Shown here in pieces: positions 9,860 to 19,984 of a stretch of DNA of 64,000 nucleotides (the stretch's first letter is position 1; every line of letters begins with the position of its first letter). Location of the stretch: NCBI GenBank assembly GCA_036674765.1, contig JARVKI010000044.1, forward strand, positions 124,001-188,000. Direction: 5' to 3'. This DNA comes from Seiridium cupressi (Eukaryota > Ascomycota > Sordariomycetes > Amphisphaeriales > Sporocadaceae). The notes beneath the pieces were generated by a model. It was not told where the DNA came from. It made no database searches and saw only the letters and a list, made by a program, of their open reading frames with translations. A program made the translations under genes and the position numbers.

Positions 9860-11219
9860 TCATCGCGGACCTTTGGCCTTGGGTTTCCGAGGTGCTAACC
9901 ATCGGTCGAATGCCTGATATTCAGGCTTAACGAACCAATTTTTGGATCGGCGGTCAACGGGCAACGGAGCTTTGCCGGCGTAGTCGTAGTTGACCCAGGG
10001 TGTTTGGCCAGTCTCGAGCAATTCCATCGCGAATTCGCGTGTCCATGGTGCTGAAGTGAGCTTGTACTTCTTGATCAAATCTTCGTACTCTCCCCAATTG
10101 AACACGCGATTCGTGCGGACGAGAGGTTTGTTTACACGGTTGACGACTAACAGGACAAATATCTGTTCTCTGTCGAGAGGCGGAGTTCCAGCCGTGCCGT
10201 TTACCTTGTGGCAATCGTCGAAACAATGTTGGGTTGTGTTGCACTCAACGCACCCATACATGTCGCCAAACTTGGCTGTTGGGGGTCCCACGCAGTGGGA
10301 GAAAAGATGTGTTGTTGCGCGACACTTGCAGCATGTATCTTCTTCGCCGAGCCTTCGGCGCTTGTAGTCTTACAAGCTCAGTCTGGGCGGTGGCGCAAAT
10401 GAGGGGCGGCCACGCTTGGATACGATGCTGCCTTGGCCATCCCAAGGTGAATACTCTTGTATTGTGACCACAGATGGCACTGGTACACCAGGACCGAACT
10501 GCTGGGTTTTGTAATCGGCCCATTTTTGGACGAGCATTGCTTGCTTCTGTGGATCGAGGCTGCTCGCGTTGAACCCATCCTCTGCTGTAAGAATGGTATC
10601 TGCATAGGAGTCGCCCGTTTGCTTGTTCACGGAGCCTTTTGCCGCATCAGGTCGATGTGACTGCAAAGTAATCTGATGATAGCCTGGAATCATTTCTGAT
10701 GGAGGGGCCGGGTTTCCCGCACCATGAAATATCACCATTGGGGGGGGCTCGGGGGGCTCCAAAAGGGTTTGGAGTTGTTTGGGGGTATTTGGGACGACGT
10801 GTTAACGCCATCTGACGCTGAGGTTGCTGTGGTTGTTGTGGGTACTGCGGCTGCTGCTGGGCAGACCAGGCATGGGGGGGAGGCTGCGATTGCGGGCCTC
10901 CACGGGCATATTGCCCTTGTGCTTGTGGTGGTTGGGCAAAGGTGAACTGGCCTGCTGGGGCCACGCCTTGGGCATATTGCCCTTGGGCTTGTGGGGGAAG
11001 ATCAAAGTTCAATTGACCTGCTGGGGTTGGGCCTTGGGCATATTGCCCTTGTGCTTCTGGGGGTTGGACAAAATTGAACTGGCCGGCTGGGCCTGGGGAA
11101 GCACCCGTTGGGTCTGCGCCTTGGGCATATTGCGTGTGCGGGACGTAAGGGTTTGGCCGGGTTAAACGGGACCCTGGGGGTCTTCTGGAAGGAGGGTTGT
11201 TTTGTGATTGAGAATCCAT
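9860..11219 (-). CDS. Hypothetical Pro/Gln-rich protein with C-terminal Cys/His cluster
   Basis: No known family. My model is 10736-11219, 10424-10695, 9860-10360 (418 aa). Both introns are in phase but weak: the first is only 40 bp (10696-10735), next to a run of eight C, so a sequencing indel is an alternative; the second (10361-10423) is 63 bp, in frame, and removes an in-frame TAA. The N-terminus is disordered, with about 3.5 copies of a 22-residue repeat built on QYAQG-x-x-PAGQ-x-x-F-x-x-PP-x-AQG (residues 30-107). The C-terminal part has CCKC, a second Cys/His stretch ending in CVECN and HCFDDCH, which could bind zinc, followed by a basic, aromatic-rich tail. A nucleic-acid role would be speculation. 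Confidence 0.55.
10899..11132 (-). repeat. In-gene tandem repeat, 66-bp unit (about 3.5 copies)
   Basis: Encodes the QYAQG...PPxAQG repeats of the Pro/Gln-rich protein. The first unit is longer (29 residues); the next two are exactly 22 residues; the last is partial. Copy number is likely to vary between isolates. Confidence 0.8.
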
Positions 11220-12913
11220 TGTGGTGATGGTTGAATTTTTGTTTGATGTTGGGGAGTTGGAGAAGTAAGAAGCATAAGAGGAAATCCGAACAAGGTTCTC
11301 GCCAATCTCGCCCATCTCGCAGCAAACGGCCTGCGGGGCGGTGAGACTAGTAGAGGACCCACTAGATTCGGGACTGCCCGCTAAGGTCCCTGTCCCACAG
11401 CAGTTCCTCGGCCCACATGGCCGTTTGAAGCTCCTATTGGATTGAGCGCCAATGCGAGCTCAATACCTCCAAACTTGGTAACTTCAAGCCACAAAAGAGC
11501 CTCCCAAACCGCTCGACCGGGCCACACTCAAGCAGTGCTCATCGACCGATTAGTAGTATGCCTTTGGCCCTTCTGTCGCTGCGACAGATTCGCCACCAAC
11601 GGTGCTGAAAACCCACACGCCGGTTTTCCACCGGTGATGTACTCCCAAGTGAAACTTCACAGCTGAAGCAAGATGACGGCAGTAGCTTGCCAATACCGCC
11701 CCGCGAGACTGTCCAGGCCGCAGAGCCAAATGATGACGGCTGTGCAAGCTCTCCTAAACAGAATGAGGGTAAATCAGTCTGCTCAGAATATGCTGATATA
11801 CTAGACCTACCGATCGAGATGGAGGACGTCCAGGAACAACAGTATGCAGCCGCCCAATGAGCGCTTCTGGTCATGACTACATGTAGTCGCCTGTTTTGCT
11901 ATCAGTATAATGCCGAGGTCCCCGTACCTGACTCTGACCCCCAATCCGCCATCGAACGACATAGTTGTAGGCGTGGACTCTCGTCAGCGTCGAGGACTGT
12001 CGTGTCAACATGTTACTATCGGCAAGTCTTCATCCTAGTATAGTCGTCGTCTTGTGTCAAGGGTCAGACTGACCAAGAGCGTGAGAATCTGCAGCTAGTG
12101 AGAAAACATCTCAACCTCCCAAAGGTCCCTGGAGCCAAGTCCCACACCCATCCCCATCAGGCGACCACCCGCTCGCCTGAACTAGTTATTGCATGCATTG
12201 TGCCATCTCCCTTGTGGCAAGGACCACCAAACAAGAACCAGAATGCCCCAAGCTACCTGACGACTCTGACGAAGACCTCAGAAAGAGTATGGAAGACTTG
12301 TATAACGTCGAAAAGAGGCAAAGGGCCAACAGGATGGTGTACATTGCCCTAGGGCGTAGGACCAGTCCGCCAGTCGTTGACATACAAGAGGAGGATAGCG
12401 TGAGTGACGTCGCAGACACGAGGTGGCGGGACCGTAGCTGATTAATTAGAATGCCTGCGGGAGAGGTTTGGAAGATGCCAGTGCTCATCTTCAGTGAATA
12501 TTTCTGTGACGTTAGACTATCATCACCATACCAACTCGTGAACATGGCCGGCCTTCGCGAGTATGATGAACAAGAATTCGGTCTACTATGCATCGGGTCC
12601 CATAGAAGCACATGCTCTGTAGGTACCCAGGAGCCAGCGACGGGTCCCGTGGATTCCCTGTCCTGTTCCAATATACAGTCAGCGTCAGCCCTGGTCGATC
12701 TCGTCCTCTTTCGTGTTGACAGCATTCAACCATTGTGTGCAATAATCGTAGTCGCTACCAAACATGTGTAGTCTAGAGTCATGCACCGGCAGCAGTCCTA
12801 GGGCAGCAGACACACCAAACCACTATCCAATAATTTTGAAGTGAGCGGCTTAGAATGAACATAGCACTTTTCCTAAAAACTAGCGCCATCCGAAAAGATA
12901 CGTATAGCACCGA
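11220..12913 (+). other. Probable decayed or unrecognised coding region
   Basis: No complete gene can be built, but some plus-strand stretches look coding. One frame from about 11609 to 11860 is acidic and Ser/Gln-rich and contains no stop. Another, 12193-12441 (82 codons), gives a charged segment with KLPDDSDEDLRKSMEDLY and VVDIQEEDSVSD. A third, 12451-12771, is weaker. They lie in different frames with stops between them. They may be exons of an unrecognised gene or remnants. Confidence 0.3.
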
Positions 12914-13080
12914 CTCCCCACAATTTTTGGGAAAAGCGCAGACTCTATAATTGCGCAGACTCCCCACATTTTTTTGGAAAAAGCACGGGCCCCCTACATC
13001 GTTTTGGGAGAAGCGCAATTCTCCACAACTTTCTGGGAGAAGCACGGACTCCCCACAACTTTTTGGGAAAAGTGTCAAAG
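12914..13080. repeat. Minisatellite, about 30-bp unit, five imperfect copies
   Basis: Five diverged copies of a unit resembling CTCCCCACAACTTTTTGGGA followed by a GAAAAGCACGGA-like tail, starting near 12914, 12960, 12990, 13019 and 13049. Between copies one and two an extra 17 bp repeats part of the unit. Non-coding as far as I can tell. Confidence 0.75.
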
Positions 13081-13280
13081 GTTAGCACCTGCTTCACCCG
13101 TGGGCTGCTGGCTCGCAGGCGGAGCCAATTAGGTATGTAGTAGAGTCTTAGGTACAAGATTTTCACCGGTCGCGATCACAGATCGCAGCCAGAGACACAA
13201 TACAACACACATGCTAATCTACTGCTACCCAACTGTTTGACAAAAAGTGCATCACGTTCCACAATCATCTGTTAATTGAG

Positions 13281-14942
13281 CTATCTACTCAGTGACCTAT
13301 CGCCAAGGTTGGCACGGGCCAGCCAGCCGGCAAGGAATGGGGCTTGCTCGGGATGTGTTCGCTCTATGTCAGACAGAAGAATGGATGGCGTAAACGCAAC
13401 CATCTGGGGAATGTGAAATCTCTCTGTAGAGACTCGATACGTCTTAGCATCATGCTCTGCCATCTCAAGCGGATAGTCCGAACAGTCCTTCATCTCGTGC
13501 TCGTCGAGTTGCGGTATTTGTCTTGGTGCGGTGTTAAGCGATGACGTTGTTCGACGGTCCGGGGTTGCTTTTAAGTCACGAGCAAACCGACTCGAGATTG
13601 AGGCTACAGACAATTGTCTGATTGAGCGACTGGTTCCTATGGTCGCATCCATGGTCTCGTCCATGGTCGCACCAAGGGGCATGAGCAGTTCATCAATGTC
13701 CACGAGATGGCCAGGTCCCGAATCTGAATCTAGATCTGAATTGCCATGCACCGATTGGTTTGACTTCTGATTCTTGATGTTGGACCTGAGAATGTCTAAA
13801 AGAACTTGCTCGCGGTATTGCTCCATCTGGGCCTTCTTTGGCGCATCGTAGCTATGCCTCGCGTATTTGAAGGCGTCGTCATAACATTGCGAAGGCAAGA
13901 AGATCGGCATGCCATAATCACTGACTCTTTCTAGAGCATCAACAAGGCACTGCAAGTCGATGTAGCGAACCTTGTAAGGTCCGATAGCTTGGCTTTGCGG
14001 AAGGGTGTCGCCGTCATGGAAAGCTATACGCTCAACCTCGAGAAAGAGCCTAGATGTAAGGGAAGGTACCCCGCTGGTCTGCTTTCTGACCTGGGTGTGA
14101 AGATCGACGATGCTGCATGTACCATCCTGCTTGCTTTCAGTGACATGACGGAACATGTCCAAGAATTTAGAGTCGGTAGGGTTCCGGCGTGGCCAACAGC
14201 CTTTACGTTGATCCCTAGTACGGCAAATCACCGCGTATTGGATGCAGATGGCCATGGCATGAAGATCCCCAAGCCAGAAAGGGTGCACCAGCAATTTTGC
14301 TAGAGCACTACAAAAGCTGCTACCCCAGTAAGGATGCAGAACAGATTCTCCATTTACTTTAACCCGGCGGGCAGTCGGCTCTTGCTCGAAGGCCAGATCG
14401 TGGCGGTCACTGATGATATGTTCGGCAAAAGTTCCCGGCCATAGCCGTGGCGGCAACTTCCACAGCTTCAACATCTTGTTATCGTGGCCATGGTTGAGTC
14501 GGTGTGTCCTGAGCGGATCATTGGCCCAGTCTTCCTGTAGCTTGGCTTCATCTTGAGCCGTATACGTCTTGTCAAACTCAGACGGGGCGTGCAGGATCAT
14601 CATTTCTAGATCAGGAGTTGTGATGGGAGGTCGATGTATCTTGAACCAAGTCCGACCGTTCTCGGCACGGTTGTCTGCATGCTTCAATAATGCCTCCGAG
14701 GGCTGTAACATGGACGAGTGCGCTTTGAAAATGACCCCGTCTTTGGTGCCTTTGGTAATCGTGACGCGCGAGTCTGACCTCTGTTCTTGCTCAAGTTCCT
14801 CGGCGGTTCCCACTTCTTCGAGGTCACTGTCTTCATTAGGCCGTGCGCGTTTGCTCGATGGCGCAGCGTCACTTGGGTTGGGTGATAATGGGCGCTTTTT
14901 AGCCAGTACTTTCAGTACGGGTGGATGATGGGAAGGTGTCAT
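13281..14942 (-). CDS. Hypothetical protein, possible BTB/POZ-like N-terminal region
   Basis: A single 553-codon exon starting at the ATG at 14942. No family is certain. Residues 1-55 are disordered and contain two basic clusters (KKRPLSP and SSKRARP) that look like a bipartite nuclear localisation signal, followed by an acidic tract. Residues about 60-115 (ITKGTKDGVIFKAHSSML onward) have the strand-HxxxL pattern seen at the start of BTB domains, but this is a weak match. The central part (190-380) is Trp/His/Cys-rich and globular-looking; the last 150 residues are Ser/Asp-rich. The start codon lies only about 50 bp from the homopolymer tract and assembly gap, so the 5' region is unreliable. 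Confidence 0.55.
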   Translation of the reverse strand: MTPSHHPPVLKVLAKKRPLSPNPSDAAPSSKRARPNEDSDLEEVGTAEELEQEQRSDSRVTITKGTKDGVIFKAHSSMLQPSEALLKHADNRAENGRTWFKIHRPPITTPDLEMMILHAPSEFDKTYTAQDEAKLQEDWANDPLRTHRLNHGHDNKMLKLWKLPPRLWPGTFAEHIISDRHDLAFEQEPTARRVKVNGESVLHPYWGSSFCSALAKLLVHPFWLGDLHAMAICIQYAVICRTRDQRKGCWPRRNPTDSKFLDMFRHVTESKQDGTCSIVDLHTQVRKQTSGVPSLTSRLFLEVERIAFHDGDTLPQSQAIGPYKVRYIDLQCLVDALERVSDYGMPIFLPSQCYDDAFKYARHSYDAPKKAQMEQYREQVLLDILRSNIKNQKSNQSVHGNSDLDSDSGPGHLVDIDELLMPLGATMDETMDATIGTSRSIRQLSVASISSRFARDLKATPDRRTTSSLNTAPRQIPQLDEHEMKDCSDYPLEMAEHDAKTYRVSTERFHIPQMVAFTPSILLSDIERTHPEQAPFLAGWLARANLGDRSLSR

Positions 14943-14986
14943 GATGTTGTGGATTTTTCTTTTCCTTTGTGGTGGTGGTGGTGGTG

Positions 14987-15093
14987 GAGGGGGGGGGGGG
15001 GGGGGGGGGGTTTTTTTTTGGTTTTTTTGGGTTAATTTAAAGGAAAATTTTGGTTTTTTATGTTTAAAAAAAAAAAAAAAATTNNNNNNNNNN

Positions 15094-15157
<64 letters not shown>
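14987..15157. other. Assembly gap (10 N) flanked by poly-G, poly-T/A and poly-C runs
   Basis: Ten N at 15084-15093. Upstream is a GGT repeat passing into more than 20 consecutive G, then stretched T, G and A runs; downstream are 64 consecutive C. The pattern looks like low-quality read ends rather than biology. Distances across this point are not reliable. Confidence 0.9.
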
Positions 15158-15159
<2 letters not shown>

Positions 15160-15517
15160 GAGTGATGGAGTTTGAGGCTGAATTTATGCGAAGCTTTGCG
15201 GTTGTTCAGGTTAAGAAAACGAAGAACTGTTACAAAATAAGCTTTATTAATACGTTAGTTCAATCAAGTTGCTTACTTTGTTTTTATTTATTTAAGGCGT
15301 TAAAACCGTTAGAAACGCTATTTTACTTATATAATTATATTACGGGTAATAATTTGTTAATTTATATCCGTATACGTAACGCTTTCCCTGCTTCTGTCAT
15401 TTTGGCAGGCGCCATAATTCCCATGTTCCCAACGTCATGCAATCTGACTGACAATCTCCTACAAATCTTCAACCTCCTGCAAACCTTGAACATTACACAC
15501 CTCTCTATCAATTCACC
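15158..15517. other. AT-rich non-coding stretch beside the gap
   Basis: From about 15220 to 15400 the sequence is markedly AT-rich (many TTAATA, TTATATAA and TTTATT words) compared with its neighbours. This resembles RIP-degraded repeat DNA. No element can be named. Confidence 0.4.
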
Positions 15518-15549
15518 ATGTCATCTACCATCAATCCATCTCTTACGAG

Positions 15550-16310
15550 TTTCGAAGAAATGCATGCACTGATTTCTACAAGTTTCGGTGCTTGTCAGAA
15601 CTGCCCATCTACCAAGATCAGCAGGCTGACCCCATCATGGGGAAGGAGATAATACAAAACCTCAGCCATCTATGCCAAGTGATGCAAGAGATGGAAAGCG
15701 AGCTAACGAAGCGGATGTCAAATGCGAGATCAGCATCCAACGCGACCGCAAAGCAATAAAAGCAATGGGAAGATAGTGACGGACGGCTGCAGAGAAAGCA
15801 AGAAGAACTTGCCCAGATGAAAGTCGATCTGGATGCGCAACAAAAACACATCCAGCTAGGACAAAAACAAACAGGTCAGCTTCGCAACGTGGGCTTACAG
15901 TTGGACTAGCTGACTTCAGCATGCTCAGAGCATCAGAAGTTGACCGAAGATGTCATGAAGAAATCCAAAGAGATTTCCAAGCGCAGGACTCGCGTTTTGA
16001 TGGACTCGCAGCACATTACATTGACCAAGCAGCCGACGTTTCTCTCCTAAACCACCGCATCCGCAAGCAAGAGCGTCGAGTCGAAATCTCGAAACCGAAA
16101 CTTGCGGAGCAGCACGAGTGTGTCCGCCGCCTCCAGCGTTCCTTGAAAAGTGAGAAGACAAGTCACAGAATTGTTCGGGCGGAGCAATTCAAAGTCCCAA
16201 AACACCTCCGATCCAGAGTTACCACACAAGAAGATCAAGTTTATGTGGAATGTGCATTGATTCAGGAACTGCCTTGGTTTCGCCTCTCGCGAGTCACAAG
16301 TATTTCATGA
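15550..16310 (+). pseudogene. Degenerate coiled-coil gene with in-frame stops
   Basis: In the frame containing the ATG at 15637, a continuous coding-like translation runs from about 15541 to beyond 16200. It is rich in Glu/Lys/Gln heptads (KQEELAQMKVDLDAQQ, HQKLTEDVMKKSKEISKR), typical of a coiled coil. It is broken by TAA at 15757, TAG at 15907 and TAA at 16048. The first follows AAGCAA, so CAA-to-TAA is an easy one-step explanation, as expected of RIP. I see no introns that would remove these stops. No homologue recognised. Confidence 0.45.
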
Positions 16311-16386
16311 CTTCCAAGTCGACAGCACTTGGAAATCACTCACGCAGGTAATTTGTTTAAATCAAATCGATTTTGCTATCTATCTT

Positions 16387-17589
16387 CTACGCGCCGAATG
16401 GGTTATTACCACCACGGCCGCTACCTCCTTGTCCGTAGAAGGTTGTATTGGCACCTGTTGCGGCTTTAGAGCGCGGTGTACTTCTTCTTCCTCTCCCTCC
16501 TCGAGACCCTCCCCTACGTCCAGGATCAGGAGGTTCTTGACTAAGACCAAAGGGGTTGGCCATTAGATTGGACGATTGTCTATATCCAAAATTATGAGTT
16601 GTTGGACCAAATCCAAACTGATTGACATTTGAATTGGACGCTTGTCCATATCCATATCCGTATCCGTTTCCAAATGAATCGGATGTTTGGTAGGGTGTAT
16701 GGTCAAGCACAAAAGCCGGATCCGCTGCCATCTGCGTTAGGTGTCCTTGAGAGGTAGGGGGAAAGGAGGGCGCATCTGATTGGCTTTGATTCTGATAGGG
16801 ATGGGTATGCTGTAGTGGAGATTGGTGATGCTGCGTAGGCTGGAACTGCGGTACATTCTCAGCATCTGCGAACTGTAGGGGTGGGTTCACGTGTGATGGG
16901 TTTGGATGGCCTTGGTTCATTTGAGATGTAAGAGAAAGAGTAGGATGTACTGGTCGTCGCAAATATCCACTGGGCATTGCGGGAGTGTGATGTGTTTGTG
17001 TCAGCGGAACCTGCCCTTGAAGGTCCTGGGGGGTTACGAAGGGAGAGGGATTTGTGTATGTTTGCTCTTGACCAGATGGTTGCCAATGACTCGAAGAAAA
17101 GCTCATATCCATGGGGCCAAATGGATGTCGAACCACATGTTGCACGTCATGCTCTTCACCTTGCTCATCATATTCCCCATCTTGGTACTCGTCTACTTTT
17201 TCTTCGCTGTTGCCACTTGAAAAAAGTAAAACAGTCCCCGTTTTGTTAGTTGAATGACCTAATTGCGGCTGTGCGATTTGGGGATTCGGAAGGGCTTGTT
17301 GCGCCTCGAAAGTGGGAGGGAATTGGGGAATCGGGCGGGCTTGTTGCGATGCCGCACTCCCTGGTAGGATTGACGACTGCCCAGTATCTGTATGGCATGA
17401 TGGTCTCCGTGGTTGAGGGGGATGTCTCGTTGAAGATTCTGGCGTCGGCGGCTTTTTGGGCAATGTCCAATCCGGCTTTTCACTACTGTGAATTTCGGTG
17501 GTTAAGGCCGCGATATATTGAAGCCTTTGTGGGTGCATGCCAAGCGCTGTATCTAAACTTGGCTGAGAAATAGTGCGAGCGAACGCCAT
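16387..17589 (-). CDS. Hypothetical Gln/Asn/Gly-rich protein with RGG tail
   Basis: Single exon, 400 aa, ATG at 17589. Almost entirely low complexity: Pro/Gln/His-rich through residue 300, a GNGYGYGYG segment near 310, FGFG and FGY repeats, then a C-terminal RRGGSRGGRGRR box and a GQGGSGRGGNNPFG end. An acidic patch (DEYQDGEYDEQGEEHD) lies near residue 135. Such FG/GY/RGG composition is typical of RNA-binding or phase-separating proteins, but no RRM or other folded domain is present. One of a run of minus-strand orphan-like genes. Confidence 0.55.
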   Translation of the reverse strand: MAFARTISQPSLDTALGMHPQRLQYIAALTTEIHSSEKPDWTLPKKPPTPESSTRHPPQPRRPSCHTDTGQSSILPGSAASQQARPIPQFPPTFEAQQALPNPQIAQPQLGHSTNKTGTVLLFSSGNSEEKVDEYQDGEYDEQGEEHDVQHVVRHPFGPMDMSFSSSHWQPSGQEQTYTNPSPFVTPQDLQGQVPLTQTHHTPAMPSGYLRRPVHPTLSLTSQMNQGHPNPSHVNPPLQFADAENVPQFQPTQHHQSPLQHTHPYQNQSQSDAPSFPPTSQGHLTQMAADPAFVLDHTPYQTSDSFGNGYGYGYGQASNSNVNQFGFGPTTHNFGYRQSSNLMANPFGLSQEPPDPGRRGGSRGGRGRRSTPRSKAATGANTTFYGQGGSGRGGNNPFGA

Positions 17590-17717
17590 GGTAGGCTGGT
17601 GAATGCTCTTTGCTTGCCCGATGTTCTCAGGGGCTACTGGTGTTGACAGTGTGGCCCGGTGTGAGGATGTTTCTTGGGCTTCGGGGGGGAGGGGCCTGTC
17701 GGGGGCTGTGCAGGTAT

Positions 17718-18782
17718 TTATTGCTCAATACTTTGAATGATTGAGTGCGGTTCGGATGCCATGGGCTGCGGGTCCAGCGTCTGATTCTCGATGGCTTGGG
17801 AATGTTGGGTAACAGTGGCGTGGACTTGGGACGCCGATGATTCTTGGCTATCGCTGGATGACGCAGCTTCTAGCATGTCTATGTCAGCAAAATCATGATC
17901 AGTTTCTCCCTCGCGTTCTGAGACTGATGGTGCTTGGACCCAGTCGAGTGCTGGATCTCCCAAAAAGTCTACGTTGGCACCTTGTCGATCGACGGATTCA
18001 TGAGCAACAGCCTGAGTTTCCTCGGTCCTATTTAAGGGCACGCGGAACGGCGTGGTTGATTTCGCATATACGAGCATGTAAGAATCAGCTCCTTTGCCAA
18101 GGAGCCATATATTGGATGTTACTTGGCTTATGCGTGCGCTTGCTGGAGGAATGAGGCTCCCACCATTAAGTGCGTAAAGTCGTACACTTTCCCTTGGATT
18201 TGGGCCTGAACTCATGCGTACAGCCGCGATCAAGGTGTACTTGACCACAATTGTCTCGAGCACAGGCGACACTCCTGGCTCAACATGCCAGCCTTCAACG
18301 TTGATGGATAATGTCTGTAGATCTGTGAATTCGTGACCATTTGAACCGTCGTCCTCGTAGGCAACAAACATGAATGCCGGCTTGTTGCACAGATGCAAGT
18401 AAACCCATTGGTTTGATGAGTCTTTGTAACTTCCAAACTTATTCTCCACGCAATTTCGGAGATTCTCTTTTCCGTCCCAACAAACGATGTTCTTCTGAGC
18501 AACTTCCTTTGCAGTGAAGACGTGGTCTCGGTGCCATGATCTTGGATTGGCGGTTGGTGGGATTGCCCAGGTTTGGGGATCCCACAAGCCGAAGTCGGGA
18601 TGTGAGAAGAGTGTAGAAATCGTGATGTCATGTTCGAGAAGCTCTCGAAATTTTGGGAGCGGTTGCCCCTTTGTTACGAACAATGAAGCTATCTTCGCTT
18701 GTACCGATAGATATTCGGGTTCGGCGGTGACTGTTTGCCACGCTAATCTGAGGATGGGGTTCTTGAGCTCAGCCTCCTGCAT
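17718..18782 (-). CDS. Hypothetical protein, upstream frame separated by one TAG
   Basis: 354 codons from the ATG at 18782; no family recognised. The first 230 residues look globular (WDPQTWAIPP, VYLHLCNKPAFMFVAYED, INVEGWHVEPG); the rest is acidic and Ser/Gln-rich. The same reading frame continues upstream past a single TAG (18802-18804) into a coding-like segment starting at an ATG at 18962 (MNVNSDLRNEKNRDWADLQL). No good GT-AG intron removes the stop in phase. Either the true start is 18782, or the allele has a nonsense mutation in a longer protein. Confidence 0.5.
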   Translation of the reverse strand: MQEAELKNPILRLAWQTVTAEPEYLSVQAKIASLFVTKGQPLPKFRELLEHDITISTLFSHPDFGLWDPQTWAIPPTANPRSWHRDHVFTAKEVAQKNIVCWDGKENLRNCVENKFGSYKDSSNQWVYLHLCNKPAFMFVAYEDDGSNGHEFTDLQTLSINVEGWHVEPGVSPVLETIVVKYTLIAAVRMSSGPNPRESVRLYALNGGSLIPPASARISQVTSNIWLLGKGADSYMLVYAKSTTPFRVPLNRTEETQAVAHESVDRQGANVDFLGDPALDWVQAPSVSEREGETDHDFADIDMLEAASSSDSQESSASQVHATVTQHSQAIENQTLDPQPMASEPHSIIQSIEQ

Positions 18783-19516
18783 AGGGTACGATGACTTGAA
18801 ATCCTAGGGGATGAAGCTAAAGACATGCCGCAAGACGATTAGCATGATATTCAGCCCAGACCATTCTTTGGTCGCCTCTGTGCCACCAGGCCATGACTTT
18901 TGGAGCTGAAGATCTGCCCAATCACGGTTCTTCTCGTTGCGCAGGTCAGAATTGACATTCATGTTGATTTGTGGGGGGTTCGTGTGTTTGGTGATGATTT
19001 GGGGATGCCATGATGATGGAAAATGTGATGTTGCTGAGAACAAAATTATTTTGCGGATGGTGAGTTGTGGATGGAACCTTCGGTTGGCCCGTTGCTACAG
19101 ACTAAACGAACGCGACTGGTGGATGTGGCGCCAAGGCACCACCACTTTTTGAATCATACGCGCCAATCTTTCAAATTCCAATTGCAATTGTTCACGGTAA
19201 AATAGATTCCTTTGCTACTTCATCTTGAGCTCTTATTCAATCTACCGTGCATCCCAGCGGTAGATCATCGGCGTGTACGTGATCTACATTGCCATCGACG
19301 ACAAGACCTGCTTGCTTCGAGCTCCATACGCTGTAGGTCCTGCTGCATGATCTGGGGCCCTTCAGGCATGACCCTATGCAGAGATCATTTCGCACCGAGA
19401 TGGCCTTCGGTACGCTTGCCATTCTGCCATGTATTGTCTTCGGAGGATCAGTCGTAGAGATCCTCCAGCTAGCTGGGTAAGCCAGTCCTCTGGCACTATT
19501 CGTCCTCCTACTTCTC

Positions 19517-19541
19517 AAAAAAAAAAAAAAAAAAAAAAAAA
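19517..19541 (+). repeat. Poly-A run (25 bp)
   Basis: Twenty-five consecutive A in otherwise mixed sequence. It could be the tail of a decayed retroposed copy or simply slippage; nothing upstream identifies an element. Confidence 0.8.
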
Positions 19542-19984
19542 GTACTGACCGCTCGCTCGCTTACTTATCTTCCTTGCTATGACGAGAGAGAGCTTCAATC
19601 GCCGCACATAGTCACTCTAAAGCGCTGGGTTTCACTCTGAAGCTCTAGAATGCTGACTTGCGGAGCACGGCCATTGCTCAGGCCTCACATCTTGTTCGAC
19701 CCTGCAACCTACCCAGCTGCCACTTGGAAGAAACATAGTGTCGCGTCCTGGCCCACCCAACCGATTGATCGCCAACAACCGAGGAGAAGATTCCAGCGAG
19801 CGACGTATGTGGGCCGTCAATGGCAACGCGCATTTTAGCGTTTACGAGCGACGCATTCATATGAGAAAAAGCTATGATTTAGCTGGCTAGACTTTCGTAT
19901 CTGTACCAAGAAGGTTCGGGTCAATGGGTATCTTGGAGACGACAGATAGATGCGAGCTACATGGGAAGGGAGTTTGACACGTCC

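Noticed and set aside
14941..15572. Long open frames of poly-Gly and poly-Pro across the gap
   Set aside because: They are translations of homopolymer runs and N, not genes.
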